Below are positions 33,476 through 44,471 of a stretch of DNA of 64,000 bases, one piece after another. The notes under the pieces are model-generated. The model ran no database searches, was not told the DNA's origin, and was given only the letters and a program-made list of their open reading frames with translations. The stretch spans positions 3,286,001 to 3,350,000 of the forward strand of contig NC_066275.1 in NCBI RefSeq assembly GCF_905404315.1. The letters are read 5' to 3'. The position numbers were made by a program, and so were the translations under genes. This DNA comes from Leptidea sinapis. Lineage: Eukaryota > Arthropoda > Insecta > Lepidoptera > Pieridae. Positions within the stretch are counted from its first letter, which is position 1; the number at the start of each line of letters is the position of its first letter.

Positions 33476-34017
33476 TGGCGCTTATAAAATTGGCAACTTT
33501 TCTTCATGGGTGTCATTATCATGGTTTTCGGGGTCAACAATAACGAATATCGGGTCAAAATCGAAATCCAAGATGGCGCCTATGAATTTTACCAACTTCT
33601 CTTCATGGGTGTTATTTTCATGATTATCGGGGTTAACAATAACGAATATCGGGTCTAAGTCGAAATCCAAGATGGCGCCTATGAAATTTACCAACTTCTC
33701 TTCATGGGTGTCATTTTCATGGTTTTCGGGGTCAACAATAACGAATATCGGGTCAAAATCGAAATCCAAGATGGCGCCTTTTTTTTACCAACTTCTCTTC
33801 ATGGGTGTTATTTTCATGATTATCGGGGTTAACATTAACGAATATCGGGTCTAAATCGAAATCCAAGATGGCGCCTATGCAAATTACCAACTTCTCTTCA
33901 TGGGTGTCATTTTCATGGTTTTCGGGGTCAATAATAACGAATATCTGGTCAAAATAGAAATCCAAGATGGCGCCGATGAAATTTACCAACTTCTCTTCAT
34001 GGGTGTCATTTTCATGT
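33476..34017. repeat. 99-bp minisatellite, first block
   Basis: About 5.5 units, each with CAACTTCTCTTCATGGGTGT, TCGGGGTCAACAATAACG and ATCCAAGATGGCGCC. Because 99 is a multiple of three the minus frame stays open and gives a repeated DPIFVIVDPENHENDTHEEK translation. I read this as repeat-derived. Confidence 0.95.
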
Positions 34018-34860
34018 TTTTTTAATAATATTAATTAGTAATTAAATACTTTATTTGGTTCAAAAATACAGAAATCTTATTACTAATAACAATATTATGG
34101 ACATTACAGAACCAAAATGGTGTCTAGTCAGCATTATGTTGGGAATTTTACTTCTCAACGCTGGTATTCTCTAGACACCGAGACACAGACTTTGAGAATT
34201 AAATATTTATAATTCCCCAAGTCTACTGCTACCATAAACATTGGCAATAAATTTATATAAGTATATATATATATATACAAAAAATAAAATTAAATCTGTT
34301 AGTAACTAATACACTTCTCAATTTAAGGAAAATATTAATAGCATAATATTAAATCATAATATCATAACATTGGTAAGTAATCGGAAAAAAATTTCTTATA
34401 AGTAAACAATAGGTTTGAATAAATACTAGATAAGTCATAACTTTGACCTTTTAATCAAAATAAAATATATCCATAAGACATCAATAAATCAGCTATAAAA
34501 TCCAATGATGTTCCAACATTTAAATTTATTTATTTATACACATATAAATAAATAAATTTAAATGTTTTATAAAAAAGGCTCTGTCGTAAATCCTATTACT
34601 CCACTGCTGAATATCTAAATGATCGGACAGCCTGGGACTAGATTGTGATTATTTTATAGCAATAGAAATGACTGTACAATATTCTATATTTTTATTGAAA
34701 AGAGCGCAAAAAAAGAATGCTGAGAGAGTTTCTTGCGCCCCTTCTTCTCTTTCAGAGCGCCATTTGTTTCCGAAGCGGTTGTAGTATCTAGTAGTTATTA
34801 GAAATGACATCAAAAAGAATTCTAAAGGAATCAATTAAGAGAAAATAATTAATGCCTTTT
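34018..34860. mobile_element. Insertion splitting the minisatellite
   Basis: The repeat stops at TTTTCATG and resumes at 34868. The right part (34544-34855) is a plus-strand 3' end of the LINE family seen at 13.1-13.8 kb (CTCTGTCGTAAATCCT, GAGTTTCTTGCGCCCC). Its 5' edge carries a palindrome at 34515-34566. The left part is unassigned. Confidence 0.65.
34515..34566. repeat. 23-bp-arm palindrome at LINE 5' edge
   Basis: 34515-34537 and 34544-34566 are exact reverse complements (AACATTTAAATTTATT...) with a 6-base loop. The right arm is LINE sequence, so the left arm is an inverted piece. Confidence 0.85.
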
Positions 34861-34867
34861 ACATAAA

Positions 34868-35115
34868 AGCCTATGAAACTTACCAACTTCTTTACATGGG
34901 TGTCATTTTCATGGTTTTTGGGGTCAACAATATCGAATATCGGGTCAAAATCGAAATTCAAGATTGCGACTATGAAATTTACCAACTTCTTATCATGGGT
35001 GTCATTTTCATGGATTTTGGGGTCAACAATAACGTATAGCGGGCCTAAATCGAAATCCATGATGGCGCCTATGAAATTTACAAAATTTTCTTCATGGGTG
35101 TCATTTACATCGTCA
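34868..35115. repeat. 99-bp minisatellite, second block
   Basis: About 2.5 more units, more diverged (CAACTTCTTTACATGGG, GGGCCTAAATCG), continuing the array after the insertion. Confidence 0.9.
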
Positions 35116-35648
35116 AAATTAGAATTCATTCATAAACTTAAATTATCTTATAAAAGGCCAGTCTAACAATATCCCACATACTAAATTAATTCTTCATTCC
35201 CTAAATATAGAAATATTTACGTTTCGACTTTTCACTCACAATATGTACAAAACACATTCCGTTACCAATCTAATTAAAAAATCTCAAAATTTGATTTTGA
35301 AAGACCTATTTAATTGTTCTCTGCACCCTCGATAACCTCGGATACGATACCCATATTGTTGAAATCATAATTTTTCGCGGCGGCGATCTTGGATTTAAAA
35401 AAACTGCGTTTACTGCACACGACGTTATGCGACAGAATTGCCATCTATAATTCTAATATTTAACTACTAAACGAATACATCAACCAATTATCAAAAATAC
35501 ATAGGTATTAAAAAAATTAAATTCAAACTTGCTAAAGTATCAAATTCGTTTGATTCCCGCAATTAACTTTAAGTACGTGTATGTGTTTGAGCGGTGTCAG
35601 TGTAGTAGTGCGATTCGATACCTCTCTGTTTTGAGAACGCGTCCTTAA

Positions 35649-36443
35649 TCAGCCGAACAGAAGACACTATAATAAATTTAAGATATGTAATGTATACTGT
35701 ATTCGATACATACATACGCAATAAATAAATCTCATTTCATTTCATATCACCAACCATCAAAAGAGCCCATTGTTAGTAGATATATAACCAATATTATCGG
35801 TACTTTTAAGTAAATAAATAATATATAATAGAGAAGTGCACAATTTAATTCCACTAATGCAGCGTTCCCGAGTGACTCGAACAAACCAAAGTTCAAGTAT
35901 ATTCGAACTTAAAACACAGGCTTCTTTTATTTTACTTTGCTCTCTACGAAATGGAAGTGAATAGAAAATGTTTAAGATTCAGTTCAATCAAAGGCGTTTC
36001 AAATAAAAACGCTCATTGATATTTCATATACAATATTATTCTGTTTAAAAAATATAATAATGTATAAAAAAATGTTTGCTTTGTAGTTTTAGCAAAAATA
36101 CTATATTAGTACCGGCCTGCATTTAGTTCCGTTATCGAAAATACTTATAGCATTGAACCTCAGCTCAGGGTTTTTTCGCTGTCCGCTGACACTGCTTTCT
36201 ATAAATGATTGACAATTCAAAATCAGTTACGTAGTTCTTGACTTTCGAGTTTCGAATACAAATGTACAAAATAAATAACTAAGCCCTTTCTCCAGAAGTC
36301 TTCACTACATGCTATTTCGGAGGTTAGTGTGCCTCATGGCAAAAGCTTCCTCTATCAATTTTCATTGAACCCGGAATGACCTACGAATGGTCCGAAAATA
36401 TTCGTTACCAACACCAATGAACCATATGTGAAGTCGATATAAA
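35649..36443. other. Unassigned sequence
   Basis: Nothing recognised. Confidence 0.3.
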
Positions 36444-36783
36444 TCTATATATATAAAAATGAATTGCTGTTCGTTAGTCTCGCTAAAACTCGAGAACAGC
36501 TGGACCGATTTGGCTAATTTAGGTCTTGAATTATTTATGGAAGTCCAGGGAAGGTTTAAAAGGTGAATAAAAACAACAATTATGTTTTTCCTTTGATGTG
36601 TCCCCGTCGTCCGATATTTGTTTTGTATGGACATAATATTTTCTGCTGTAAAACAATTTCAATACAACAACAGGCTGCATATTTTACGAAATAATTCTTG
36701 ATATTATGATAAATTATTGACAAATTCATATAAAACATTATTTTATTTATTATATACAGAACAACGTCTGTCGGGTCAACTAG
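36444..36783 (+). mobile_element. Short Helitron
   Basis: Starts TCTATATATATAAAAATG, contains CTCGAGAACAGCTGGACCG, ends GTCGGGTCAACTAG next to T. Same family as 50748-51126 and 62332-62706. Confidence 0.85.
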
Positions 36784-36925
36784 TAGATAATATTAACTTT
36801 GGCTGAGTAGTTGTTGTTAAATACGTACTACTTTTGTAATACTCCATAAACTGTTAACATACTGTAAAACATGTATATATGTGTTCCTTCTCGGGAATAT
36901 ATAAATAAATACCCCAAAAGTGTAA

Positions 36926-37003
36926 TGAATCTATGGTATATTAATTGACTTCTACAATTAATATGACTTGAGTGCCGCGGCCGATAGGTTACTTAATTAT
37001 GAT
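36926..37003 (+). repeat. ~75-bp direct repeat, left copy
   Basis: GAATCTATGGTATATTAATT, GACTTCTACAA and GCCGCGGCCGATAGGTTACT recur at 38977-39055. Confidence 0.8.
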
Positions 37004-37293
37004 GCGTGCGCGACGGTTGACCGTCCTTGGCGAACTGAGTAGTGAGTGGTGGGGAACTGGGGACTGGAGGCTTCGTTCTCGCGCCTCACCCGAGGCACTA
37101 GTGATGTGCCGCAACAATATGCATGCCCAAATAAATATTAGAAGTCCTACTACTCAGTAATATGCAGAGTAATTGTTGCAAGTATTGAGAATAAAACACC
37201 AAGTCTAAACAGTTTGTTTGTATTACATTATGTTTAGAGATTTCCATCACGTCTGGAATTAAATATACAAATTTTATGTATACGACGATTTGT

Positions 37294-37352
37294 GGACGGT
37301 GCGGGACTCGAACAAGCTCCTCCCGGGTTCCTTCTTACTAAGCCAACCATCC
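37294..37352 (-). ncRNA. tRNA-like remnant
   Basis: Minus strand keeps GATGGTTGGCTTAGTAAGAA and a GTTCGAGTCCCGC T-arm. It is shortened and decayed; part of the foldback family. Confidence 0.45.
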
Positions 37353-37426
37353 GAGTATGAGCACTACTAGTGCCGAAATCAAATTTGTAAAACACCTTAA
37401 ATGCTGTACAAGAAAATCGAAATGTA

Positions 37427-37644
37427 CCAGTGGGAGACTCCTTTGCACAGGATGCCGGCTAGATTATGGGCACCACAATGGCACCTATTGTTGCCGTGAA
37501 GCAGTAGTGTGTAAGCATTACTGTGTTTCGGTCTGAAGGGCGCCGAAGCTAGTGAAATTACTGGGCAAATGAGACTTGACAACTTATGTCTCAAGGTGAC
37601 AAGCGCAGTTGTAGTGCCGCTCCTCCAAAGGAGCCTACCACTGG
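37427..37644 (+). mobile_element. RepA copy with inverted head at its 3' end
   Basis: Normal RepA from CCAGTGGGAGACTCC to GTAGTGCCGCTC, then CCAAAGGAGCCTACCACTGG, which is a RepA head in inverted orientation. The result is a head-to-head inverted chimera without an A-tail. Confidence 0.85.
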
Positions 37645-38045
37645 AGTTCAGCGAAGAACTAGAAAGACTCCGTAGTAGTGAACACAATAGTTAGAATGCA
37701 CTTTGTTATCATTCCCACACGATTAGGCCGCCAATCACGTGACAACGCATGCTATTTCCGTGAACAGATGGCTTTATGACGAGCGTGCAATCTCCGCAGC
37801 TCGCGGCGCTTAGCTCGTATTTAAATATTTATTGACATAATACTGACATTTCGTAACATCTTGTAGATTTTGCTATTTAGTATGCTTCTACAATCCAGTT
37901 ATTTTTTTATGAACATACCAAGCTCATATCGACATAAAACATACATCCTATTATATTTAGTAAGTATATTATAGTACTAAGGGCACATAAATTCATAGTA
38001 CTTCGTAAGCAGTATAAGTATGTAGTTTAGTAAAACTTGATTGAA
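37645..38045. other. Unassigned sequence
   Basis: 37730-37825 has CCAATCACGTGAC upstream of GTATTTAAATA, which looks promoter-like, but no gene start is visible. Confidence 0.25.
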
Positions 38046-38431
38046 GGATTCACGCACCAGAAATGTGGTGTTGGAGACAAATGCTACGAGTATCTTGAAC
38101 ACAACGCCGCACAAACGTCTCGATACTTGAAGAACTCAAGGTGAAAGAAAGGCTTTCAGCTATAGTCGCAGCGCGTATTCTCAGATACTTCAGACATGTC
38201 ACGCGACGTGAAGAGCATGCCATAGAGAGACTTGCTGTTCAGGGAAGGGTCAAAGGCAGTAGGTCTAGAGAACGCTCCCCTATGCGCTGGACAGACCAGA
38301 TCAAAGCCCTAACCAATACTCCCCACTACATATGTGCCAGAGAAGCAACAGCCAGGGATAACTGTGACGTCGACGTGACCACGACTGCTGTATCAAGAGT
38401 AATCCGACGAAGAAGAAGAAGAAAAACTTGA
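38046..38431 (+). pseudogene. RTE-like LINE C-terminus, second copy
   Basis: The frame reads KERLSAIVAARILRYFRHVT then PMRWTDQIKALTNTP, the same C-terminus as the fragment at 19854-21211. It ends in the identical CCGACGAAGAAGAAG tail. 5'-truncated after the RT domain. Confidence 0.85.
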
Positions 38432-38976
38432 TTTCGATTTGCATCTATATTTGGGTGAAAACCTAAAAATATATCTGTATTAGTAAATAAAAAATTGTAG
38501 GGGTGTATGTATTTATTATGTAGAAAAAATTTGATGAGTAGTTGGTACAACTCATCAATCTACACACGGTATAAATACTTAAGTTTAACAACATGTAGCG
38601 CCCGTTCACGAGACGCATGGACCCACCATTAACTCCCTAGATCATATTTTAGGGCCCGCCCCACGATAACGCCACAAGCTATCAAACAAATGATATTTAA
38701 GCGAACATGACAAATCCTGCCACAAAAAGTTAACCTATCAGCAAGAAAAAATGTAATAAAACCATGATATCCTTCAAAAAATGATATTTTTTATTCCATC
38801 TTATTTAGTTGGAAAGTGAATCCCAATTATTGTAATCGTAAAAGAACAGCTGAATAATCAACTGAGAGCTACCGACCTGATGCAGCCAATATAAACACTG
38901 TGTAGACAGACAGCTATGTTGATACTGGGTACATCTTTAATATGATTATTAGATATCAATAAGGAATAGAATAAAA
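38432..38976. other. Unassigned sequence
   Basis: Nothing recognised. Confidence 0.3.
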
Positions 38977-39055
38977 CTGTATTGAATCTATGGTATATTA
39001 ATTGACTTCTACAAATATGAATTGAATGCCGCGGCCGATAGGTTACTTAATTAAA
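38977..39055 (+). repeat. ~75-bp direct repeat, right copy
   Basis: Second copy of 36926-37003, about 2.05 kb away in the same orientation. Confidence 0.8.
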
Positions 39056-40079
39056 CTACTAACACACTACTAACACACAATAATTAAAGTAATTTTATAT
39101 TCAAGAAAACTTTTGTTAATTTAACTACAAATTAATAGAATGGTATTTTATGAAGTGAAGGACTGAATGTGTCCTAAAGCAAAACACAACGAAAAGAAAG
39201 TATATTGGAAAATTTCTAGTTCAACTGAATAAATCCAAAAGGTACTCATTATTCATAAGTTATCGGAAATGCTGTTAGTTATGACAGAAAGATTCAAAAG
39301 CAACAAATTTGGTAAATTACCTGAACAAAAAAATTTAATTTATGCTTTTTGTGTTCTAATCTTACTGAGCCAACTTCTGCAGGATTAAAATGATTTTATT
39401 GTAGTAGTTTAGAATATGTATGACGGACAGCAACACAACGAGATTTTTTTTATTTGTATTTATGTTAATTTTTTTTTGGGTTCCAACGGGAGCCCTACCA
39501 CTAAGACTCCCTGTAGTCCGCTGTCCGTCCATCTTGTAAACCATCACATAACCAGTTTGACAACTGAAATTTGGACAGATTTTATATTTATTGTCTATGT
39601 TACAACACAAAAACAAATTGTCGATTTCCAAAATACTGGTTAATATTTAAGATTTTTTATTCATTATTCAAAAGTCCAAACATTGTTTCACAGCTGGACT
39701 TCATCGTTGCTTTTTGGACTCCTTATAATATGTAAATTATATCACAGTTAAACTTGTACTTATAACAATACTTCAAACATAATAATGCATAATTGGATCC
39801 GATTGCGCCCGCTCCCGCACAAATAATCTATGGAATACTAAAAACATGTCTCTTCTAACTGACACCAATATAAATATAATACCAAATTCGATTGACATTA
39901 CATTAAGTGTATAATGTAAATATTGAAAGTCGTAATATTTATGTAGAACTTAGCAACAACTCTTTGCAGGGAAAAATATTTATGAGTTTTAAAGTAGGTG
40001 TACTATTATAGTGCGGATAAGTAGTAATTGTAACGCAGGAAAATACTATCACAAACTTAATAATAAATGAATATGAATA
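39056..40079. other. Mostly unassigned; one degenerate repeat
   Basis: 39470-39620 (GGTTCCAACGGGAGCCC, CTAAGACTCC, GTCCGCTGTCCGTCC) resembles a moth intergenic repeat partnered by the 19.53 kb motif. The rest is unassigned. Confidence 0.35.
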
Positions 40080-40556
40080 TAAAGAATTTATATACCGAAG
40101 GAGTGCGTTCCATTAAAATTCTATGAAGTGTCAAACATGCTAGAAAATTGATTCTATTATGGAGTTGCGATACCTACTTTCGGATCTTATCACAAAATCA
40201 GTCGTTAGTACTATTTTCAATTCCATTAAATTTGGCGGATTGAAACACGCAAAATACTTAATTAGTTCCGATGGCTACTTCTTCATCAGTTCCACTTCAC
40301 CAGATGATACATTTTGCATATGCTCGAATCGTTGTCAAAAATCCCAAAAAATCTTGATAGAAGAAAGAATTTGAGAAGTTCCCCAAATTACGCATAGATT
40401 CCATCATCAGATCTTGATTTTTATTTGGATCAATTCAGGAGTATACACTTTAAAACGAAAAAAAAATTGTCAGTCAATTTAGAGCAGAGAAATGAGCAGT
40501 AAGCTGAAAAAATACTGTCAAAAATAAACTCCTCCTTCTTTTAAGTCGGTTGAAAA
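40080..40556. mobile_element. Probable MITE-like element
   Basis: CCCCAAATTACGCATAG, ATTCCATCATCAGATCTTGA and the end CTCCTCCTTCTTTTAAGTCG are motifs of a common moth repeat that ends in an AAGTCGGTT terminus. Left boundary unknown; the open frame at 40159 lies within it. Confidence 0.4.
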
Positions 40557-40804
40557 ATAAATATAATACATTAACTACCAAGAATTAAACCAATTTAATA
40601 AATGTAGTACATTCAAATCTAGAAGAAAAGGGACAAAAATATTAAAAGTCGCTCAAATTACTCTTTTTATCACTAAGTCCAAAGAAACAATATATTTCTA
40701 CGTTTTAACTTTCAAATCCTAAAAAACAGTCAACCACTTCAAATTACAAAGCAACAGGTAAAATGTATTGTATCCCTAAAGGAGTGTTATTTTAAAGTGA
40801 AATC

Positions 40805-40898
40805 ATGTCAGGACCTGTTGGATCATTGGGCAACATGTCTGGGTCGGAACAAGTGATACGTCAAAGAAGTACCATAAATACTGTTGAACAAAGGATCG
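40805..40898 (+). CDS. Candidate first coding exon
   Basis: ATG opens 31 codons reading MSGPVGSLGNMSGSEQVIRQ then RSTINTVEQRI, ending phase 1 at a strong donor ATCG|GTAAAGT. The serine/glycine-rich start, balanced codons and lack of repeat similarity make it look like a real host exon, followed by a long intron. I found no partner exon and cannot name the product. Confidence 0.45.
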
Positions 40899-40900
40899 GT

Positions 40901-42514
40901 AAAGTATTGGTGTAGTGTTGTATGCTTCCGTACAATATCGATAGTTTCCGAGTTACGCCCACCCGTGCCCTGCCTCTATTACTGACCTATTGATTTTATC
41001 TACACAGACTAGATGTTGTTCCTAAAGAATATCAAGTAAATGAAAATCAGTATCGTGCCTTTAGTATAAAGGCATAAATATTTTGATAAAAATAGCTCGT
41101 ATGGGATATACTTTAATCACAAAAGCAAAAAGTAATTAGCCAACAAATGCCGTTCACAAATGTAAAATGTTTTGACGAAGTTTAAATATATAATAAGAAC
41201 TGTGTGTATCTTATACAAGATATAATAAGCGATAGTTATCACGTACGTAGTACACTATGACTACAATTATTATTGATTTTTATGACAATCCTTGATATCC
41301 ATCACGATTCCAATCATCTTTGATGTAAATTATTAATTGAAAGAAGAATGCTTTATGAAAATCCATTTAGAGAATATAATGTGAAGGTAGTATAAAAATA
41401 GTATAAAATGGGCTAACAAGAGCTTATCAACAATATAATCACATTCGATAAAATTATGAATAATTGAAAATGTAATCTGATCAATCGCCAATCAACGAAG
41501 AGTATAAACAATATTATATAATTAATTATTATGACTGATTTAAAGTGTATTTAGTTTATAGAGTTTGCTTTTGCAATCAACTGTAAATATGGTGGGAAAT
41601 AAACATTAAACCGACGTTTTAACAATCACGTCAAAGTAATCATAAATTTAAATTCCCATCGAGCACGTACGCCTTAGACCTTTATCAGCACTCGGCGTAA
41701 ATTATGACATCGAATAAACATAATATTTACAGCATAATAAAAGCCTAACGAGTTCCCAAACGATTCAAAAGTAATAAACATAATCGTTGCTCGACACACG
41801 ACTTCATCGATATCAACATCGACATCTCTTTGACATCACTACGTTGTAAAACATCCTGTAAGGGCACAAAAGAGCTTTTGTGTGAAGTGTGAGCAAAAAA
41901 TAAGGGTTTTTCGAGGAGCTCGCCGGAGAAAAGAAATTAGTAGATCTATATCGAAGATAATTACTATGGTCACTCGATTGTGTGAGACGATGAAACGATT
42001 AGTAATTCAAATGATTATACCTGTTATTAAACCAGACGGTTGATCAAGTGATATATTTGTTATAAGCAACGGGTGTCGGGTACAAGATATTTATTAATTT
42101 ATGTAAAACTGGGTATTGGTAAAGAATTTCGGACGAGAAAATGAATGGTTCATTCACTTAAAAAATTAAAGGCTGTGATATCGCCAGTTACGGCCACAGT
42201 TAGTTTAAAAAAACGAATGCGTCTAGGGACCCGCGACAGAAGTGATAACTCAAACTAATTTAAGTTGAACAATTTAAATATTATGAAATTGTTGAAACTG
42301 AAACTTGAGAAAACCTTAGGTTATTACTTATTTTTTTTGCATATTAATATGACAATGTAAGCAAGGGTCATTTATTATAAAAACTTTTTTTGATTATATA
42401 TTTTATTTTATTCTAAACTACAATTCTTGAATAAGTACATTCTCAGTATCATCATAGATTTAATCATATAAAAGTAACAATTGGGTTATGGTAGCTATAA
42501 TAAGCAACGAAATT
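40901..42514. other. Long unassigned stretch
   Basis: No repeat or exon I can support; could be the first intron of the candidate at 40805. Confidence 0.3.
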
Positions 42515-42890
42515 TTACATTGTATGTAATCTAAGTCTTGCAAAGACGGCTTTGACAATTAACTACCTATTAAATATTAAGGAATATGGCTATATGGGCT
42601 TGAACCCTTTGCTTTTTCATATAATGAACGAGGAAACCAATAAAAAATTAACGAATTCGACAAAAGTCAGAAAAGTTCTGTAAACTTTTGTTTATTATTT
42701 ATTACAAAACGAGTAATAAATAAACAAATACACTTGAAGATTTTCAAAAAATATTACTGAGTAATTTGAAACAATTAGCAATTGAATTATAACGGTTAAA
42801 AATTGTTTCAAATGATTTTTTTTCTGACGGAAACTTCAGAAAATTTCTGAAAACTTTTATTTATTATTTTATAAATAAAGTGTGTTTTCA
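42515..42890. mobile_element. Diverged relative of the 8.15 kb MITE
   Basis: CTTGCAAAGACGGCTTTGAC, ATATGGCTATATGGG and a following ACGAATTCGAC match the 8154-8484 element in inverse. A TTTGTTTATTATTTATTAC hairpin and a second AGAAAATTTCTGAAAAC block follow. Confidence 0.5.
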
Positions 42891-43082
42891 TTTTAGTTTT
42901 CGATTGTCTCACCTAAAAGAAATTCCGATTAAATATACATAATATTAGGATTTGTGGCGTTTCGGTCTTGTGTGGATTTTAAAGAATTATGTTCCATATT
43001 TCACTGATTATTGAATCGCAAAATTCGTTTGTGCTGTTGAATACCAGTGTGAATTCGATTGTTATATGTATGTTGAATGCAA

Positions 43083-43376
43083 TACCAGTGGGAGGCTCCT
43101 TTGCACAGGATGCCGGCTAGATTATGGGTACCACAACGGCGCCTATTTCTGCCATGAAGCAGTAATGTGTAAGCATTATTGTGTTTCGGTTCAAAGGGCG
43201 CCGCAGCTAGTGGAATTACTGGGCAAACGAGACTTACCTTCTTGTGTCTCAAGGAGACGAGCGCAATTGTAGTGCCTCTCATTATTTTTTGGTATTTCAA
43301 AATCCTGAATGGGCTGGGCGTATCAATTACCATCAGCTGAACGTCCTGCTCGTGTCATCCCTTATTGACATTTAAA
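43083..43376 (+). mobile_element. RepA SINE-like copy, full length
   Basis: ACCAGTGGGAGGCTCC to CCCTTATTGACATTTAAAA. One hairpin arm has decayed (AGTGCCTCTC) and the second arm is deleted. The antisense frame is open for ~80 codons. Confidence 0.85.
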
Positions 43377-43559
43377 AATGTTGAATAGTTGCTGTGGGTC
43401 AATTTGTGGTGCCTTTCAATGAATCATGAACATTAAGTTCATTCTTCTGGCTAATGAGGTCACAGACGCCACAAATGAGCCATCTGCTTCTTCACATGTT
43501 ATTTCTATGAATAATGTAACTAATTAGATAAATAGTCATAATTTTAACATCATTAAATC

Positions 43560-43792
43560 AATTTGTTATGTTTTTAAAGTGATAACCCTCACTTCTAGGA
43601 TTAATACACAAATAAAATTTTAAAATAAAATTTTATGAACGATGCGGGACTCGAACCCACTCGTTCCGAAACAGTGCTCTGCCAACTGAGCTAACCGTTC
43701 GAGCAACGTATCGTTATAAAATTTTGTTTTCTAATTTTATTTGTGTATTAATCCGAGAAGTGAGAGTTATCACTTTAAAAACATAACAAATT
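43560..43792. mobile_element. Foldback element with tRNA-like core
   Basis: The best example of the family. Left end 43561-43620 (ATTTGTTATG, CTCACTTCTAGGATTAAT) and right end 43731-43791 are inverted repeats of ~61 bp with few mismatches. Between them sits a tRNA-like core. Without flanking duplications visible I cannot tell whether DNA transposition or another route made it. Confidence 0.8.
43637..43700 (-). ncRNA. tRNA-like core with intact A and B boxes
   Basis: The minus strand has TAGCTCAGTTGG (A box) and GGTTCGAGTCC (B box), both perfect pol III consensus, and a 7-bp acceptor GAACGGT/ATCGTTC. The anticodon arm is degraded, so it is unlikely to be a tRNA but could still be a pol III promoter. 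Confidence 0.7.
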
Positions 43793-44150
43793 TTATTTGA
43801 TCATTACATCAGAAAAAAATATTCGGCAAAATGTCTTCATTACCGACTTTCTTTAACCACAATTACATAAACGACCAAAGCTCATTAACCTTTCGTAAGT
43901 TGCATTTCGTGTCGCTCATACATTCCGTTCGACATCCTGTCCTGCTTTTCCATCCTGCGTGGACTGGTTCCGAAGAATGTGGTCCGAAAAAATTTGGACA
44001 ACATTTAATTAAACTTAATTCATACGCGAGTTTTTGACCTTAAACGATAGCGCGGGCTTAAACTAGTCTGTCAAGTGAGTCGCGGGTATGACATTCTTCA
44101 GGTACTGAAATAACCACGCTTGTTATTACAACTTTTATATTTACAATTAC
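43793..44150. other. Unassigned sequence
   Basis: The frame from 43831 (68 codons) has no motif; not called. Confidence 0.3.
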
Positions 44151-44471
44151 AAAAGAGACGAGCAGGATGTTCAGTTGATGATTATTGATACGCCCATTAC
44201 AGTGCAGTGCCGCTCAGATTCTTTGCGCCGCCTTTGCCGCGATTCTTGAAAAACACAAATATGATGAAATAACTGGGCAAATGAGACATAAGATGCTAGC
44301 CACCTTGAGACATAAGTTGTCAAGTCTCATTTGCCCAGTAGTTTAACTAGCTATGGCGCCCTTCAGGCCGAAACACAACAAAATTTACACATTATTGATT
44401 CACTGCAGAAATAGACGCCGTTGTGGTACCCACAATCTAGCCGGCATCCTGTGCAAAGGAGCCTCCCACTG
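44151..44471 (-). mobile_element. RepA copy with internal inverted duplication
   Basis: A minus-strand RepA in which ACTGGGCAAATGAGAC (44272-44287) is repeated inverted at 44324-44339. The central hairpin has also been rearranged (GCGCCGCCTTTGCCGCG). Head and tail are normal. Confidence 0.85.

Larger units (their letters stand above)
32767..35644. mobile_element. piggyBac-like TTAA composite element
   Basis: GGACGCGTT at the left end and AACGCGTCC at the right end are exact inverted ends flanked by TTAA at 32763-32766 and 35645-35648. TTAA duplication is the piggyBac signature. The 2.88 kb inside has no transposase; it holds a 99-bp minisatellite and a LINE insertion. The 9-bp ends are short, so the call rests on the paired TTAA and GC-rich ends. 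Confidence 0.5.

Noticed and set aside
33482..33989. Repetitive minus-strand protein with DPIFVIVDPENHENDTHEEK units
   Set aside because: Every unit is the 99-bp minisatellite; 99 is divisible by three so the frame stays open passively. No start or splice signals.
36926..39055. LTR retrotransposon bounded by direct repeats
   Set aside because: The repeats are only 75 bp, lack TG...CA ends, and no gag, protease or integrase motif lies between.
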